Origin: Candidatus Staskawiczbacteria bacterium RIFCSPHIGHO2_02_FULL_34_10
Lineage (GTDB): Bacteria > Patescibacteriota > Minisyncoccia > Minisyncoccales > Staskawiczbacteraceae
Direction: 5' to 3'
NCBI GenBank assembly: GCA_001821915.1
Contig: MHOR01000027.1
Location: forward strand, 6,610 to 21,733
Length of the DNA: 15,124 bases
Shown here: piece by piece, positions 6,391 to 13,606 of the stretch
Numbering within the stretch: position 1 is the first letter of the stretch
Layout: the number at the start of each line of letters is the position of its first letter
Notes under the pieces: generated by a model
Databases searched by the model: none
Told to the model about the DNA's origin: nothing
Seen by the model: the letters and a program-made list of their open reading frames with translations, nothing else
Translations under genes and position numbers: made by a program

Positions 6391-7888
6391 CAGAAAAAGA
6401 GTTATTACTAATAATATCAAATATAACCTTGTGAGTCAGGGAGTTGGTTTTGTTGTGGGATTAATGATGTTTCCTTTTATTGTTTCCCATGTTGGTAAAG
6501 AGGTTTATGGCGCTTATTTGTTAGTTACGACATTTATAGGATATTTTGGAGTGCTGGACTTTGGGGTGGGGGCTGCTATTCCAAAATACATAGCTGAATT
6601 TGTAGGTAAAGATGATCTTAAGGGGGCGAATAAAATCATAAACGCCTCTTTATTTTTTTATACCATTGTCGGCTTTTTTGTGGCCACTTCTCTTTTAATT
6701 TTATCTTTTTATTTTGATCATATATTTCATATAGAGCCTGCTAATGTAATAATTATGCGCCATTTGTTTTGGGTGGCCGCGGGAGCCTCGCTACTTATTT
6801 GGCCTGGTAGAACTTTTGATAGCGTTCTCTATGGATTGCAACGATTTGATTGGCTGTCAATAAGTAATATAGCTGCTACTATTCTTACTGCTATTTCCGC
6901 TTATTTCATTTTCACTCATAATTTGGGAATGGTTTGGTTTGTGGCGTTATTTTATTTTTTTATTATATTACGCTGTTTAGTATCTTATATTATCGTAAGA
7001 TATTATACATTAAAGACAGCTATTCATTTTCCTTACTTTGATAGAGAAACTTCCAAAATGATTTTTGGTTTTAGTTTCTTTTTATTCCTTTCTGGCTTAT
7101 TGTCTTTATTTATTTTTAATTTTGATAGTTTTGTAATTGGGGCTTTTGCTTCGATTTCAGCAGTAACATTATATGGCGTAGGTTATGGTTTGCAAAATGG
7201 ATTTAGGGCGATTAATAGTTTTATAGTCGGACCTATTCTCCCTGCTGGCGCAGAGTTGGAAGGAAAAAATGAGCAGGACAAACAAAAAGAACTGTTATTT
7301 AGAGGAACAAAATATATGACAATGATTTTTGTTCCCGGAGTCATAATTACTATTATTTTCGCCAAACTTTTTATAAATAACTGGATGGGAGTAGGTTTTG
7401 CTGAGAGTATTTTGCCAGCTCAAGTTCTAATATCTTTTTGGATGTTTGGCAGCATTATAAACGTTGGCGCAAGTCTAGCAACAACGAAGGGTTATGTTAA
7501 AGTATTCTTTAAAATTAATCTCCTGAATGCATTATTAAATATTGGGTTAAGTTTAGCATTAGTTAGGCCGTTGGGTATTTTAGGAGTTGTTTTGGGAACT
7601 ACTATCCCGATGATTTTAGTTGATTTTCCCTTGTCTTTGTATCAAATATTAAAGATTATGAAAGTTAGCTTTAAAGACTTTTTTAATTTGGCAATTAAAA
7701 AAAATCTTGGGGTTTATCTTTTTGCTATCATAGCATCGGTTTTAGCTTTAAAATTTTTCCAACCAGTTAATGTTTTTTTAACGATCGGCGAAATGGGCAT
7801 TGTATATGGCATAGTTATGCTGGTTGGTTTTTATTTTTTTCTCTCTCCAAAAGAACGGAAAGAAATACTATTTATGATTAAGTTTTAA
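6383..7888 (+). CDS. Wzx-type polysaccharide flippase (MATE/MOP superfamily membrane protein)
   Basis: This integral membrane protein probably flips lipid-linked oligosaccharide units across the cytoplasmic membrane. It has an N-terminal Lys/Arg segment followed by many hydrophobic helices (I judge about 12-14), and the family-typical stretch GVLDFGVGAAIPKYIAEF after the second helix. Its length of 501 residues from 6383 fits Wzx/RfbX proteins. An ATG at 6332 would add 17 residues, but those bases are the inner arm of the palindromic element, and the added peptide is hydrophilic and not family-like. I therefore prefer the ATG at 6383, which itself lies in the element's right terminal repeat. 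The native upstream region seems to have been displaced. The next gene starts 2 bases after the stop, so export and glycosyl transfer are coupled. Confidence 0.9.
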   Translation: MDSRKRVITNNIKYNLVSQGVGFVVGLMMFPFIVSHVGKEVYGAYLLVTTFIGYFGVLDFGVGAAIPKYIAEFVGKDDLKGANKIINASLFFYTIVGFFVATSLLILSFYFDHIFHIEPANVIIMRHLFWVAAGASLLIWPGRTFDSVLYGLQRFDWLSISNIAATILTAISAYFIFTHNLGMVWFVALFYFFIILRCLVSYIIVRYYTLKTAIHFPYFDRETSKMIFGFSFFLFLSGLLSLFIFNFDSFVIGAFASISAVTLYGVGYGLQNGFRAINSFIVGPILPAGAELEGKNEQDKQKELLFRGTKYMTMIFVPGVIITIIFAKLFINNWMGVGFAESILPAQVLISFWMFGSIINVGASLATTKGYVKVFFKINLLNALLNIGLSLALVRPLGILGVVLGTTIPMILVDFPLSLYQILKIMKVSFKDFFNLAIKKNLGVYLFAIIASVLALKFFQPVNVFLTIGEMGIVYGIVMLVGFYFFLSPKERKEILFMIKF

Positions 7889-7890
7889 TA

Positions 7891-9240
7891 ATGACTACAT
7901 TTAATTATAATTATGAAAAATTTTCGCTTGAAAAAATGGAATCGTGGAGTGAAAAAGAGCTCTCTCAGTTTTTGATTTTAGATTATTTTAGCGCATCTAG
8001 AAAGCTAGGCTACAAAGCTCCAAAAAAAGCAATTCTTGATGCTTTACAGCGTTCAATTCAAAGATACAACCAATATAAGTTTATTTTATTTTTTTTAGAT
8101 AAATTTATTTCAAAATTTTTTAAAAACAAAATAGAAAAGAGAAAAAAAATCCTATTTCGTCCGTTCAAATATTATAATATTATTTTAGGGGAAAAAAAGT
8201 ATTATCAGGTCGCCTTAATTGTACATGGAAATTGGGACAGATTGTTTGCAATCAAAAACTTTATGGATTATATGGCTACCGATGATTTAGACCAGTATAT
8301 TTTAGCTTATTTAAAAGAGAAAGATATAAAATATCTTCACCGGTTGATTAAAGAAATAGAGAGTAAATTAAAAGCCTCAAGGCCAGATTATATAGTTTTA
8401 TGGAATGATATTACTCCGATGGAAAGGGCCATTGTATTGGTAAGTAAAAAATTAGGCATTACTACTTTGGAAATTCAACACGGAGCATACGATTTGTTTA
8501 ACTTAGAAACCGGTAAAGTTGTTGACTATGTTTTAGCTTGGGGAGAATATTCTAAGAATTTATGCGTACAGCAATACAAAAGAAAGCCAGAAGATATTTA
8601 TGTTTTGGGTTATCCGTATATGATTAAAGGGAATGAAGAGATTAAAAAACCCGTAGTAGAGTCTTCAGCTCACTACAGGGCAGGGAAAAATAATCATTAC
8701 ATGGTATGCTATTTGGGCCAGAATTTTGAAATCTATAATAAAAAATTTCTCAATATTAAAATAGAAACCATTAAAAAAATAAATGAAATTTGCAACAAAT
8801 TAGGAATAGATTTTATTTATCGTCCACATCCCGGCGATAATAGGGAATCATTAAGGAAAAATTTATCAGATATTCAGTTCACCAATATTAAAGAAGGGCT
8901 TGAGGAGACATTCAAGAAGGCAGACATATTTATAAGTTTTAATTCTACTGCATTGGTAGAAGCAGCAATGAGTTCAAAAATTTCTTTACAATTGCTAAAT
9001 TATCCGATAAAATCAGATAACCTTGAGAGACTGGGTGCCTGTAGTAAATCGTTTGAAACTATAGAAGAGCTAGAGGATTATCTTAAAAAAATAGCCAGGG
9101 CAAAAAATCTAAAAGAATTCAAAACTAAATTTAATAACGACTACGTAGAAACAAGATATAACCCTATTGAACGATTTTCAGAAATAATTAAAGACATAGA
9201 AAAAAGGAAATATGAACCCCCACACCATAACAAGCTTTAA
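7891..9240 (+). CDS. GT-B-like glycosyltransferase of surface polysaccharide synthesis
   Basis: This 449-residue cytoplasmic protein resembles capsule or polysialyl-type GT-B glycosyltransferases and the CDP-glycerol transferase superfamily. The C-terminal donor half shows FIYRPHPGDN at about 309-317 (the RPHP motif) and FISFNSTALVEAAMSSK at about 347-363, where Ser/Thr/Glu usually contact the nucleotide sugar. The N-terminal half has EIQHGAYD at about 194-201, a common acceptor-side motif. No signal peptide is seen. A nonulosonic acid donor from the upstream genes is plausible but inferred. The last residues PPHHNKL are encoded by a CCCCCACACC repeat that belongs to the adjacent GIY-YIG element, so the original C-terminus was probably replaced. 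The gene starts 2 bases after the flippase stop. The exact family is uncertain. Confidence 0.75.
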   Translation: MTTFNYNYEKFSLEKMESWSEKELSQFLILDYFSASRKLGYKAPKKAILDALQRSIQRYNQYKFILFFLDKFISKFFKNKIEKRKKILFRPFKYYNIILGEKKYYQVALIVHGNWDRLFAIKNFMDYMATDDLDQYILAYLKEKDIKYLHRLIKEIESKLKASRPDYIVLWNDITPMERAIVLVSKKLGITTLEIQHGAYDLFNLETGKVVDYVLAWGEYSKNLCVQQYKRKPEDIYVLGYPYMIKGNEEIKKPVVESSAHYRAGKNNHYMVCYLGQNFEIYNKKFLNIKIETIKKINEICNKLGIDFIYRPHPGDNRESLRKNLSDIQFTNIKEGLEETFKKADIFISFNSTALVEAAMSSKISLQLLNYPIKSDNLERLGACSKSFETIEELEDYLKKIARAKNLKEFKTKFNNDYVETRYNPIERFSEIIKDIEKRKYEPPHHNKL

Positions 9241-9243
9241 ATT

Positions 9244-9501
9244 ATGTTTTTTGTTTATATATTACAAAGTAAAAAAGATAAAGAATTGTATGTTGGATAT
9301 ACAAAGGATTTGAGAGAACGATTCAAAAAACATAATTTGGGTCTTGTTCCATCAACAAAGACGAGGATACCATTTAGATTAGCATACTATGAAGCATATG
9401 CTTCAAAACAAGATGCGGTAATAAGAGAGCATAACTTAAAACTTCGGGCAAAAGCCTTAGCACAACTTAAAAAGAGAATAAAGTCTTGTTTTGAGGCGTA
9501 A
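9244..9501 (+). CDS. Small GIY-YIG (URI-type) nuclease domain protein, second copy
   Basis: This is an 85-residue single-domain GIY-YIG protein. FVYILQS near residues 3-9 and LYVGYTKDL at 15-23 are the two core strands. RERFKKH with the conserved Arg, the STKTRIPFRLAYYEAY segment and AVIREHNLKL with the expected catalytic Glu complete the domain. It is the fuller relative of the 72-residue copy at 2868, but the two diverge enough that they are not a recent tandem duplicate. It starts 3 bases after the glycosyltransferase stop. It lies inside a set of CCCCCACACC repeats and its stop codon is part of an 11-base motif shared with the downstream flank of the first copy. Its position between pathway genes suggests a passenger element rather than a sugar enzyme. 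Confidence 0.87.
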   Translation: MFFVYILQSKKDKELYVGYTKDLRERFKKHNLGLVPSTKTRIPFRLAYYEAYASKQDAVIREHNLKLRAKALAQLKKRIKSCFEA

Positions 9502-9507
9502 GCTCGC

Positions 9508-9536
9508 CCCCACACCATAAATTTATTGTTGTGGGG
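9508..9536. repeat. Hairpin after the second GIY-YIG gene
   Basis: CCCCACA at 9508-9514 pairs perfectly with TGTGGGG at 9530-9536, and the centre contains the 10-bp palindrome ATAAATTTAT at 9517-9526. There is no run of T after it on the + strand, so it is not a standard Rho-independent terminator. It may be the structured end of the repeat-bounded unit. Confidence 0.5.
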
Positions 9537-9628
9537 TTATAAGAATTAATAATACAAATTAGCTTAAATACCAAATTTACTAATTATTAATTAATAAATT
9601 TTGGTGTGGGGGCTCGTTTGGTGTGGGG

Positions 9629-10390
9629 GTGAAAACAATAATACTTTGCGGAGGCATTGGCACTAGGTTAAAAGAAGAAACTGAGTTTAAACCAAAAGCA
9701 ATGGTGTTAATCGGTGGCAAACCGATATTGTGGCACATCATGAAAATTTATAGCCACTACGGCTATAACGAATTTATATTGGCTTTGGGTTATAAGGGCG
9801 AGATGATAAAGGATTACTTTCTAAATCAAAAAAAATTCCAGAATGATTTTACCCTTGATGCTACTACCCATGAAACAATGTTCCATAATAGCGTTGGTGA
9901 TGATTTTAAAATTACTTTTGCTGATACTGGTTTGGAAAGTAATACAGGCGAACGGATTTTACGGGTGCAAAAATATATTACCGAGAATGATTTTATGCTT
10001 ACTTATGGCGATGGCTTAAGCAATATCAACATTAAAGAATTAGTAGCTTTTCATCAAAAGCAGGGGCTTTTAGGCACAATTAGCGGCGTACATCCATACT
10101 CTAAATATGGACTTATAAAAACCGATGGCAATAACTTAGTTGAAAGTTTTGATGAAAAGCCATTGATGCATGATTATGTAAGTGGCGGATTTATGGTATT
10201 TAATAAAAAAGCTTTAGCATATTTTGACAATGGACATGAACAAAGTGGTTTGAAAAAAATGGCAGCCATTCACCAGTTGTCAATTTATAGGCACGAAGGA
10301 TTTTGGAAGGCAATGGATACCTATAGAGAGATGGAAGAATTTAATAAGTTATGGCAGGATAGCAGGCCATGGATAGTTTGGGAAAAATGA
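9629..10390 (+). CDS. rfbF: Glucose-1-phosphate cytidylyltransferase
   Basis: This enzyme makes CDP-glucose from CTP and glucose 1-phosphate, the first step to CDP-deoxysugars. Counting from the GTG at 9629 it is 253 residues, close to the usual length. The nucleotide-binding signature GGIGTRLKEETEFKPKAMV at residues 8-26 is diagnostic for RfbF, and TYGDGLSNI at about 125-133 holds the metal-binding Asp region. VSGGFMVF and GFWKAMDTYREMEEFN near the end are also RfbF-typical. The start is odd: the preferred GTG is the last G of a CCCCCACACC-type inverted repeat plus the next two bases, and an in-frame GTG at 9623 is the alternative. No ordinary leader or ribosome binding site is left, which suggests that the repeat inserted right up to the coding region. 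The dehydratase gene follows after 37 bases. Confidence 0.93.
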   Translation: MKTIILCGGIGTRLKEETEFKPKAMVLIGGKPILWHIMKIYSHYGYNEFILALGYKGEMIKDYFLNQKKFQNDFTLDATTHETMFHNSVGDDFKITFADTGLESNTGERILRVQKYITENDFMLTYGDGLSNINIKELVAFHQKQGLLGTISGVHPYSKYGLIKTDGNNLVESFDEKPLMHDYVSGGFMVFNKKALAYFDNGHEQSGLKKMAAIHQLSIYRHEGFWKAMDTYREMEEFNKLWQDSRPWIVWEK

Positions 10391-10427
10391 AATATTATTA
10401 TGCGATATAGTAGAGTAAAAACTAAAG

Positions 10428-11396
10428 ATGCAAAATATGTCTAAATTAAAATCTAAAAATGTGATAGTCACGGGTGGCGCGGGGTTTATTGGAAGTAATC
10501 TTGTAAATAGGCTAATACAAAAAGGTCATAATGTAGTTGTGATAGATAATTTGTCTTCCGGTAAAAAAGAAAATGTGCATCCGAAAGCCAAGTTTTACAA
10601 AGCAGACGTAAGAGATAAAAGTATCTCTAAAATTTTTGAAAAAGAAAATCCAAAAGTTGTTTTTCACTTGGCTGCCCACCCTCTTATTGGCCAGGCCTAT
10701 AAAAAACCTTTCAAGGCTATAGAAACAAATATCATGGGTACGGTCAATATTTTAGAAATCTGCAGAGAGCGGGGAAATTTAGAAATCATTGTTGTCGTTT
10801 CAAGCGATAAAGCTTATGGTAAATCAAAAAAACTTCCTTATCAAGAGCATTTTCCATTAAAAGGAGATCATCCTTATGACGTTTCTAAAGCAGCAGCTGA
10901 TCTGATAGCTCAAACATATTTTCACACCTACAACATGCCTGTAGCCATAACAAGATTTAGCAATACTTTTGGACCCGGCGACCTTAACTTCTCCAGAATA
11001 GTTCCTGGCGCCATAGACGCGGCTTTAAAAAATAAAGAACTTTTAATAAGAAGCGACGGTAAAATGGTAAGGTGCTATACTTATGTAAAAGATATCGCTG
11101 ATGGTTGTATTAAATTAATGGAAAACAAAGAAAAGATTGCCGGGGAAGCGTTTAATTTCGCTAGCGAGAATATTTTGAGCGTAACGGATGTTGTCAAAAA
11201 AATTGAAAAAATCCTAGGAGTAAAAATTAATTACAAAATATTGAATATTGCTAATAACGAGATACCTCGCCAATATCTTGATTGGACCAAGGCAAAAAAA
11301 ACTTTAAATTGGCAACCCATGACAACTTTTGAAGACGGAATAAAAGAAACATTTGACTGGATTAGGAGTGCGGGATTGAAACATAATCAAGTTTAG
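10428..11396 (+). CDS. rfbG: CDP-glucose 4,6-dehydratase-like NAD-dependent epimerase/dehydratase
   Basis: This extended SDR enzyme probably converts CDP-glucose to CDP-4-keto-6-deoxyglucose. Residues 15-22 hold the cofactor loop TGGAGFIG. HLAAHPLIGQAYKKPFKAIE at 80-99 and VSSDKAYG at 124-131 resemble CDP-glucose dehydratases, in which the catalytic loop reads SDK rather than the TDE of RmlB. PYDVSK at 149-154 provides the Tyr 150 / Lys 154 pair. NTFGPGD, RCYTYVKD and WTKAKKTLNWQP complete the pattern. Direct placement after rfbF supports the assignment; an epimerase of another nucleotide sugar is the alternative. An ATG at 10437 is also possible. The last dozen codons lie in the left arm of a large inverted repeat that continues after the stop, so the C-terminal tail may have been written by that element. 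Confidence 0.85.
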   Translation: MQNMSKLKSKNVIVTGGAGFIGSNLVNRLIQKGHNVVVIDNLSSGKKENVHPKAKFYKADVRDKSISKIFEKENPKVVFHLAAHPLIGQAYKKPFKAIETNIMGTVNILEICRERGNLEIIVVVSSDKAYGKSKKLPYQEHFPLKGDHPYDVSKAAADLIAQTYFHTYNMPVAITRFSNTFGPGDLNFSRIVPGAIDAALKNKELLIRSDGKMVRCYTYVKDIADGCIKLMENKEKIAGEAFNFASENILSVTDVVKKIEKILGVKINYKILNIANNEIPRQYLDWTKAKKTLNWQPMTTFEDGIKETFDWIRSAGLKHNQV

Positions 11397-11495
11397 AAGC
11401 TAAAAAATAAGATGATTTCAAGGCGCGACAACGAAACTCGTGCCAATAGGCACGTTGAGGAGGAGCAACGAAGAAATCAGCCATTTTTTAGCTTC
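11396..11495 (-). repeat. Palindromic repeat element, copy 1 (inverted)
   Basis: The perfect 13-bp arms GAAGCTAAAAAAT (11396-11408) and ATTTTTTAGCTTC (11483-11495) frame a second short stem, GATTTC/GAAATC. A central hairpin CGTGCC-AATA-GGCACG lies at 11439-11454. On the - strand the inner core begins TTCTTCGTTGCTC and ends CCTTGAA, matching copy 2. The core is called on the - strand to align with copy 2. Confidence 0.65.
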
Positions 11496-11508
11496 CCTAC
11501 GGGCGGGC

Positions 11509-11597
11509 GAATTCAGGCAAGCTTCTTCGTTGCTCGTCGAAAACGATGCGCAAAGGCATCGTATTTCTTCCTCGATCCTTGAAGCTTGCCTGAATTC
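11509..11597 (+). repeat. Palindromic repeat element, copy 2
   Basis: The perfect 17-bp arms GAATTCAGGCAAGCTTC (11509-11525) and its complement (11581-11597) enclose a core that begins TTCTTCGTTGCTC and ends CCTTGAA. The centre is the hairpin ACGATGC-GCAAAG-GCATCGT at 11543-11562. The core aligns along its length with the reverse complement of copy 1, while the outer arms and the central stem have different sequences in the two copies. Confidence 0.7.
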
Positions 11598-11655
11598 ACT
11601 CCGCTAAATTGATTTTGCTTCAATCTCACACTCCTAAAGTAACACTCCTAAGATT

Positions 11656-12195
11656 CTATTTCCAAAGTGATGTTCCTTTTTTCCAGCCAAAATAATTTTT
11701 CAAAAAATCCTGATGTTGTTTTATAAGATTTTTAGGAATATAATCAACCCATTTATGCGTTACTTTGGGATGAGTGGAAAGTTGGACCAAAAAATAAAAT
11801 CCGATAATATGCCTTTTATTTTTCTTTTCTAAGCAGTTGTATTTAATGTTAGTATCTTTAAATTTTTTGATGCCCGTTTTCAGTTCTGTTCTTACAAGAT
11901 GATGTAATCTTTGTAAAAAAGTTTCGCTATATCTGATAAAGCTTCCCGGTAAATGGCAGGATTTGGGGTAATTACGGTCGTTTCTTGGCATAACCAGCAC
12001 TTTTGTTGGATGGTCAATATTGTCCACGATGACCGCTTCAACGGTTGTCTGGGGAGCAACGGCAATAATCGCATCGAAAAGATCTTTTCCTAACCCGTTT
12101 TCAGGATTTGAAATTTTTTTCAACAGTAAAACCGCAAGATTTTTGACTTTTTCTTTGGAAAGTTTTAAAATATCTATATTACTTTGATTAGCCAT
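11656..12195 (-). CDS. NUDIX-like protein with a degenerate catalytic box
   Basis: From the ATG at 12195 this is a 179-residue soluble protein. LPGSFIRYSETF at about residues 82-93 and RTELKTGI at about 102-109 resemble the two halves of a NUDIX box, and the preceding KVLVMPRNDRN and following FYFLVQLS fit the flanking strands. The second Gly is Ser, Glu 91 aligns, and the metal-binding REXXEE core is not intact, so I doubt hydrolase activity. A longer ORF from 12231 is open, but the promoter-like sites at 12202-12231 lie inside that extension, which favours 12195. It runs against the surrounding sugar genes and converges on rfbG across the large palindrome. It could be a binding or regulatory protein. 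The NUDIX-fold call is moderate; the gene itself is well supported by length and AT-rich codon use like its neighbours. Confidence 0.65.
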   Translation of the reverse strand: MANQSNIDILKLSKEKVKNLAVLLLKKISNPENGLGKDLFDAIIAVAPQTTVEAVIVDNIDHPTKVLVMPRNDRNYPKSCHLPGSFIRYSETFLQRLHHLVRTELKTGIKKFKDTNIKYNCLEKKNKRHIIGFYFLVQLSTHPKVTHKWVDYIPKNLIKQHQDFLKNYFGWKKGTSLWK

Positions 12196-12201
12196 GGTAA
12201 A

Positions 12202-12231
12202 ATTGTAGCATTGTCTAAAGCCCTCTTGCAA
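12202..12231 (-). promoter_or_regulatory. Probable promoter of the NUDIX-like gene, giving a leaderless mRNA
   Basis: On the - strand, TTGCAA (12226-12231) and TACAAT (12202-12207) are 18 bases apart and match sigma-70 type boxes. Only six bases separate the -10 box from the ATG at 12195, so transcription would start at about the start codon. Confidence 0.5.
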
Positions 12232-12338
12232 GATGTCTTCAATAAATGGTAAACAAACTATCTGTATAAAAATATTATTAAATTAATTAACTTTCAAGTA
12301 TTTTTTCAAATAAAATCTTGTCGGTTTCAATAATAGGT

Positions 12339-13559
12339 ATGAATTGTAGAAGTTGTAAAACAGAAATAGTAGAGTTTTTTTCTCTAGGGCAAATGCCCTC
12401 AATCAATGTTTTTTTAAAAAAAGAAGAAGAGTTTTCAGGAGAAAAAAAATATAATTTGAGTGTTGGCTTTTGCCCGAAATGCTCTTTAGTCCAAATTATA
12501 GATACCATACCGCCAAAAGATCTTTTTGTAGATTATGTTTATTTTTCAGCTGTTTCTACACATTTTTTGGAGCATTGTAAAGAAAATGCGGCGGAACTAA
12601 CTAAAAAATTAAATCTTGGCAAAGAAAGCTTGATTTTAGAAATTGCCAGCAATGACGGGTCTCAACTACAATGTTTTAAAGATTTAGGAGTATCGGTATT
12701 GGGCGTGGATCCTGCAAAAAATATCGCAAAGGTGGCCAATGAAAAAGGCATTAAAACCATTGATGAATTTTTCAGTTATGATTTGGCTAAAAAACTAAAA
12801 GAAGAACAAAATGTCCAAGCAGACCTAATTTTTGGCGCTAATGTTTTAGCTCATGTGGAGGGAATTACGGACTTTGTAAAAGGAGTAAAAGAGCTTTTAA
12901 AGCCGCAGGGAACAGCAGTTTTTGAGTTTCCCTATGTTAGGGGTTTAGTGGAAAATAAATTTGATGTTATTTACCACGAACATGTTTTTTATTATTCATT
13001 ACTGGCTTTAAGAGAGTTATTTAAGGGGGCGGATTTGGAAATTTACGATGTAAAAATGACTCCGATGCAGGGAGGGTCTTTAATGTTCTTTGCTTCTCAT
13101 ACCGGAGCTTTCCCAATACACCAAAATGTTCAAGACCTTATTACTAAGGAAATAGAAAGCGGATTTGATAAATTAGAGACATATCAGAAAATGAATGAGA
13201 ATGTGATGGGAATAAAAAAGGATTTACTTGATTTATTAGTAAAAATTAAAGGCGAGGGCAAAAAAGTAGTTGCTTACTCTGCTTCTGCAAAAGGAACTGT
13301 TTTATTGAATTATTTTGGAATAAATTCAAATTACATAAACTTTATTGTCGATAAAGCAAAAGCAAAACAGGGTTTATATACGCCCGGGACTCATTTACTA
13401 GTGTATCCACCAGAAAAAATATCAGAAGAAAAACCTGATTATGTTTTAATTCTGTGCTGGAATCTTGCAGACGAGGTTATGGAGATGCAAGAATTAAAAA
13501 ATTGGCGCCAAGACGGAGGAAAATTTATTATTCCTATACCAGAGGTTAAAGTTGTGTAA
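12339..13559 (+). CDS. Sugar C-methyltransferase (TylC3/NovU/TcaB9 type)
   Basis: This SAM-dependent enzyme probably adds a methyl group to C-3 of a nucleotide-linked 4-keto deoxysugar. The N-terminal zinc domain has CRSC (Cys 3, Cys 6) and CPKC (Cys 45, Cys 48). The SAM motif LEIASNDGSQL is at 100-110, followed by the acidic Asp 124. YHEH at 212-215 corresponds to the Tyr/Glu/His active-site block of TcaB9, and His 172 in NVLAHV fits its other active-site His. A C-terminal domain with VVAYSASAKGTVLLNYFG and ILCWNLADEV matches Methyltransf_14. I chose the ATG at 12339 because it places the first Cys pair at the N-terminus as in relatives; a TTG at 12318 would add seven residues. At 406 residues the length is normal. 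It fits between rfbG and an rfbD-like reductase in one pathway, although an inverted gene separates it from each. Confidence 0.92.
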   Translation: MNCRSCKTEIVEFFSLGQMPSINVFLKKEEEFSGEKKYNLSVGFCPKCSLVQIIDTIPPKDLFVDYVYFSAVSTHFLEHCKENAAELTKKLNLGKESLILEIASNDGSQLQCFKDLGVSVLGVDPAKNIAKVANEKGIKTIDEFFSYDLAKKLKEEQNVQADLIFGANVLAHVEGITDFVKGVKELLKPQGTAVFEFPYVRGLVENKFDVIYHEHVFYYSLLALRELFKGADLEIYDVKMTPMQGGSLMFFASHTGAFPIHQNVQDLITKEIESGFDKLETYQKMNENVMGIKKDLLDLLVKIKGEGKKVVAYSASAKGTVLLNYFGINSNYINFIVDKAKAKQGLYTPGTHLLVYPPEKISEEKPDYVLILCWNLADEVMEMQELKNWRQDGGKFIIPIPEVKVV

Positions 13560-13566
13560 ATTTAAT

Positions 13567-13597
13567 AAAAAAAGTGGCGCTCGAATTTTCGAGCGCC
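13567..13597 (-). terminator. Rho-independent terminator, probably bidirectional
   Basis: GGCGCTCGAA (13576-13585) pairs perfectly with TTCGAGCGCC (13588-13597). On the - strand the hairpin is followed by a run of seven T (bases 13573 to 13567), ideal for the NUDIX gene that ends at 13607. On the + strand it is followed by TTTGATTT and could also end the methyltransferase transcript that stops at 13559. Confidence 0.85.
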
Positions 13598-13606
13598 TTT
13601 GATTTG

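Larger units (their letters stand above)
9217..9629. repeat. Repeat-bounded GIY-YIG insertion unit (four CCCCCACACC copies)
   Basis: CCCCCACACCATAA occurs at 9217-9230 and again, in the same direction, at 9507-9520. The inverted form GGTGTGGGGG occurs at 9603-9612 and 9620-9629, each preceded by TT. The unit therefore has complementary 10-bp ends around a nuclease gene and about 80 bp of very AT-rich DNA. Copies 9506-9525 and 9594-9613 also pair with each other through GCCCCCACACC plus an A/T-rich extension with one extra base. The left end forms the last codons of the glycosyltransferase gene and the right end forms the start region of rfbF. This looks like an inserted unit; target duplications were not recognised. 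Confidence 0.6.
11362..11637. repeat. Nested composite palindrome: outer arms enclosing two hairpin elements
   Basis: The outer arms 11362-11396 and 11604-11637 are complementary over about 34 positions, with four mismatches and one extra base. The left arm includes the last codons and stop of rfbG. Between them lie two separate hairpin elements (11396-11495 and 11509-11597), so the folded DNA or RNA would be a multi-branched structure. It fills most of the gap between the convergent rfbG and NUDIX-like genes. It may work as a bidirectional terminator or transcript stabiliser, or be a nested insertion of repeats; the sequence does not decide between these. Confidence 0.7.

Noticed and set aside
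9508..9536. Rho-independent terminator after the second GIY-YIG gene
   Set aside because: The hairpin is good but no T run follows on the + strand.
11362..11651. CRISPR array or RNA gene in the repeat-rich gap
   Set aside because: The repeats are inverted, only two related cores are present, there is no regular spacing, and no tRNA-like or riboswitch-like pattern was recognised. A short direct repeat CACTCCTAA at 11629-11637 and 11643-11651 is too small to interpret.
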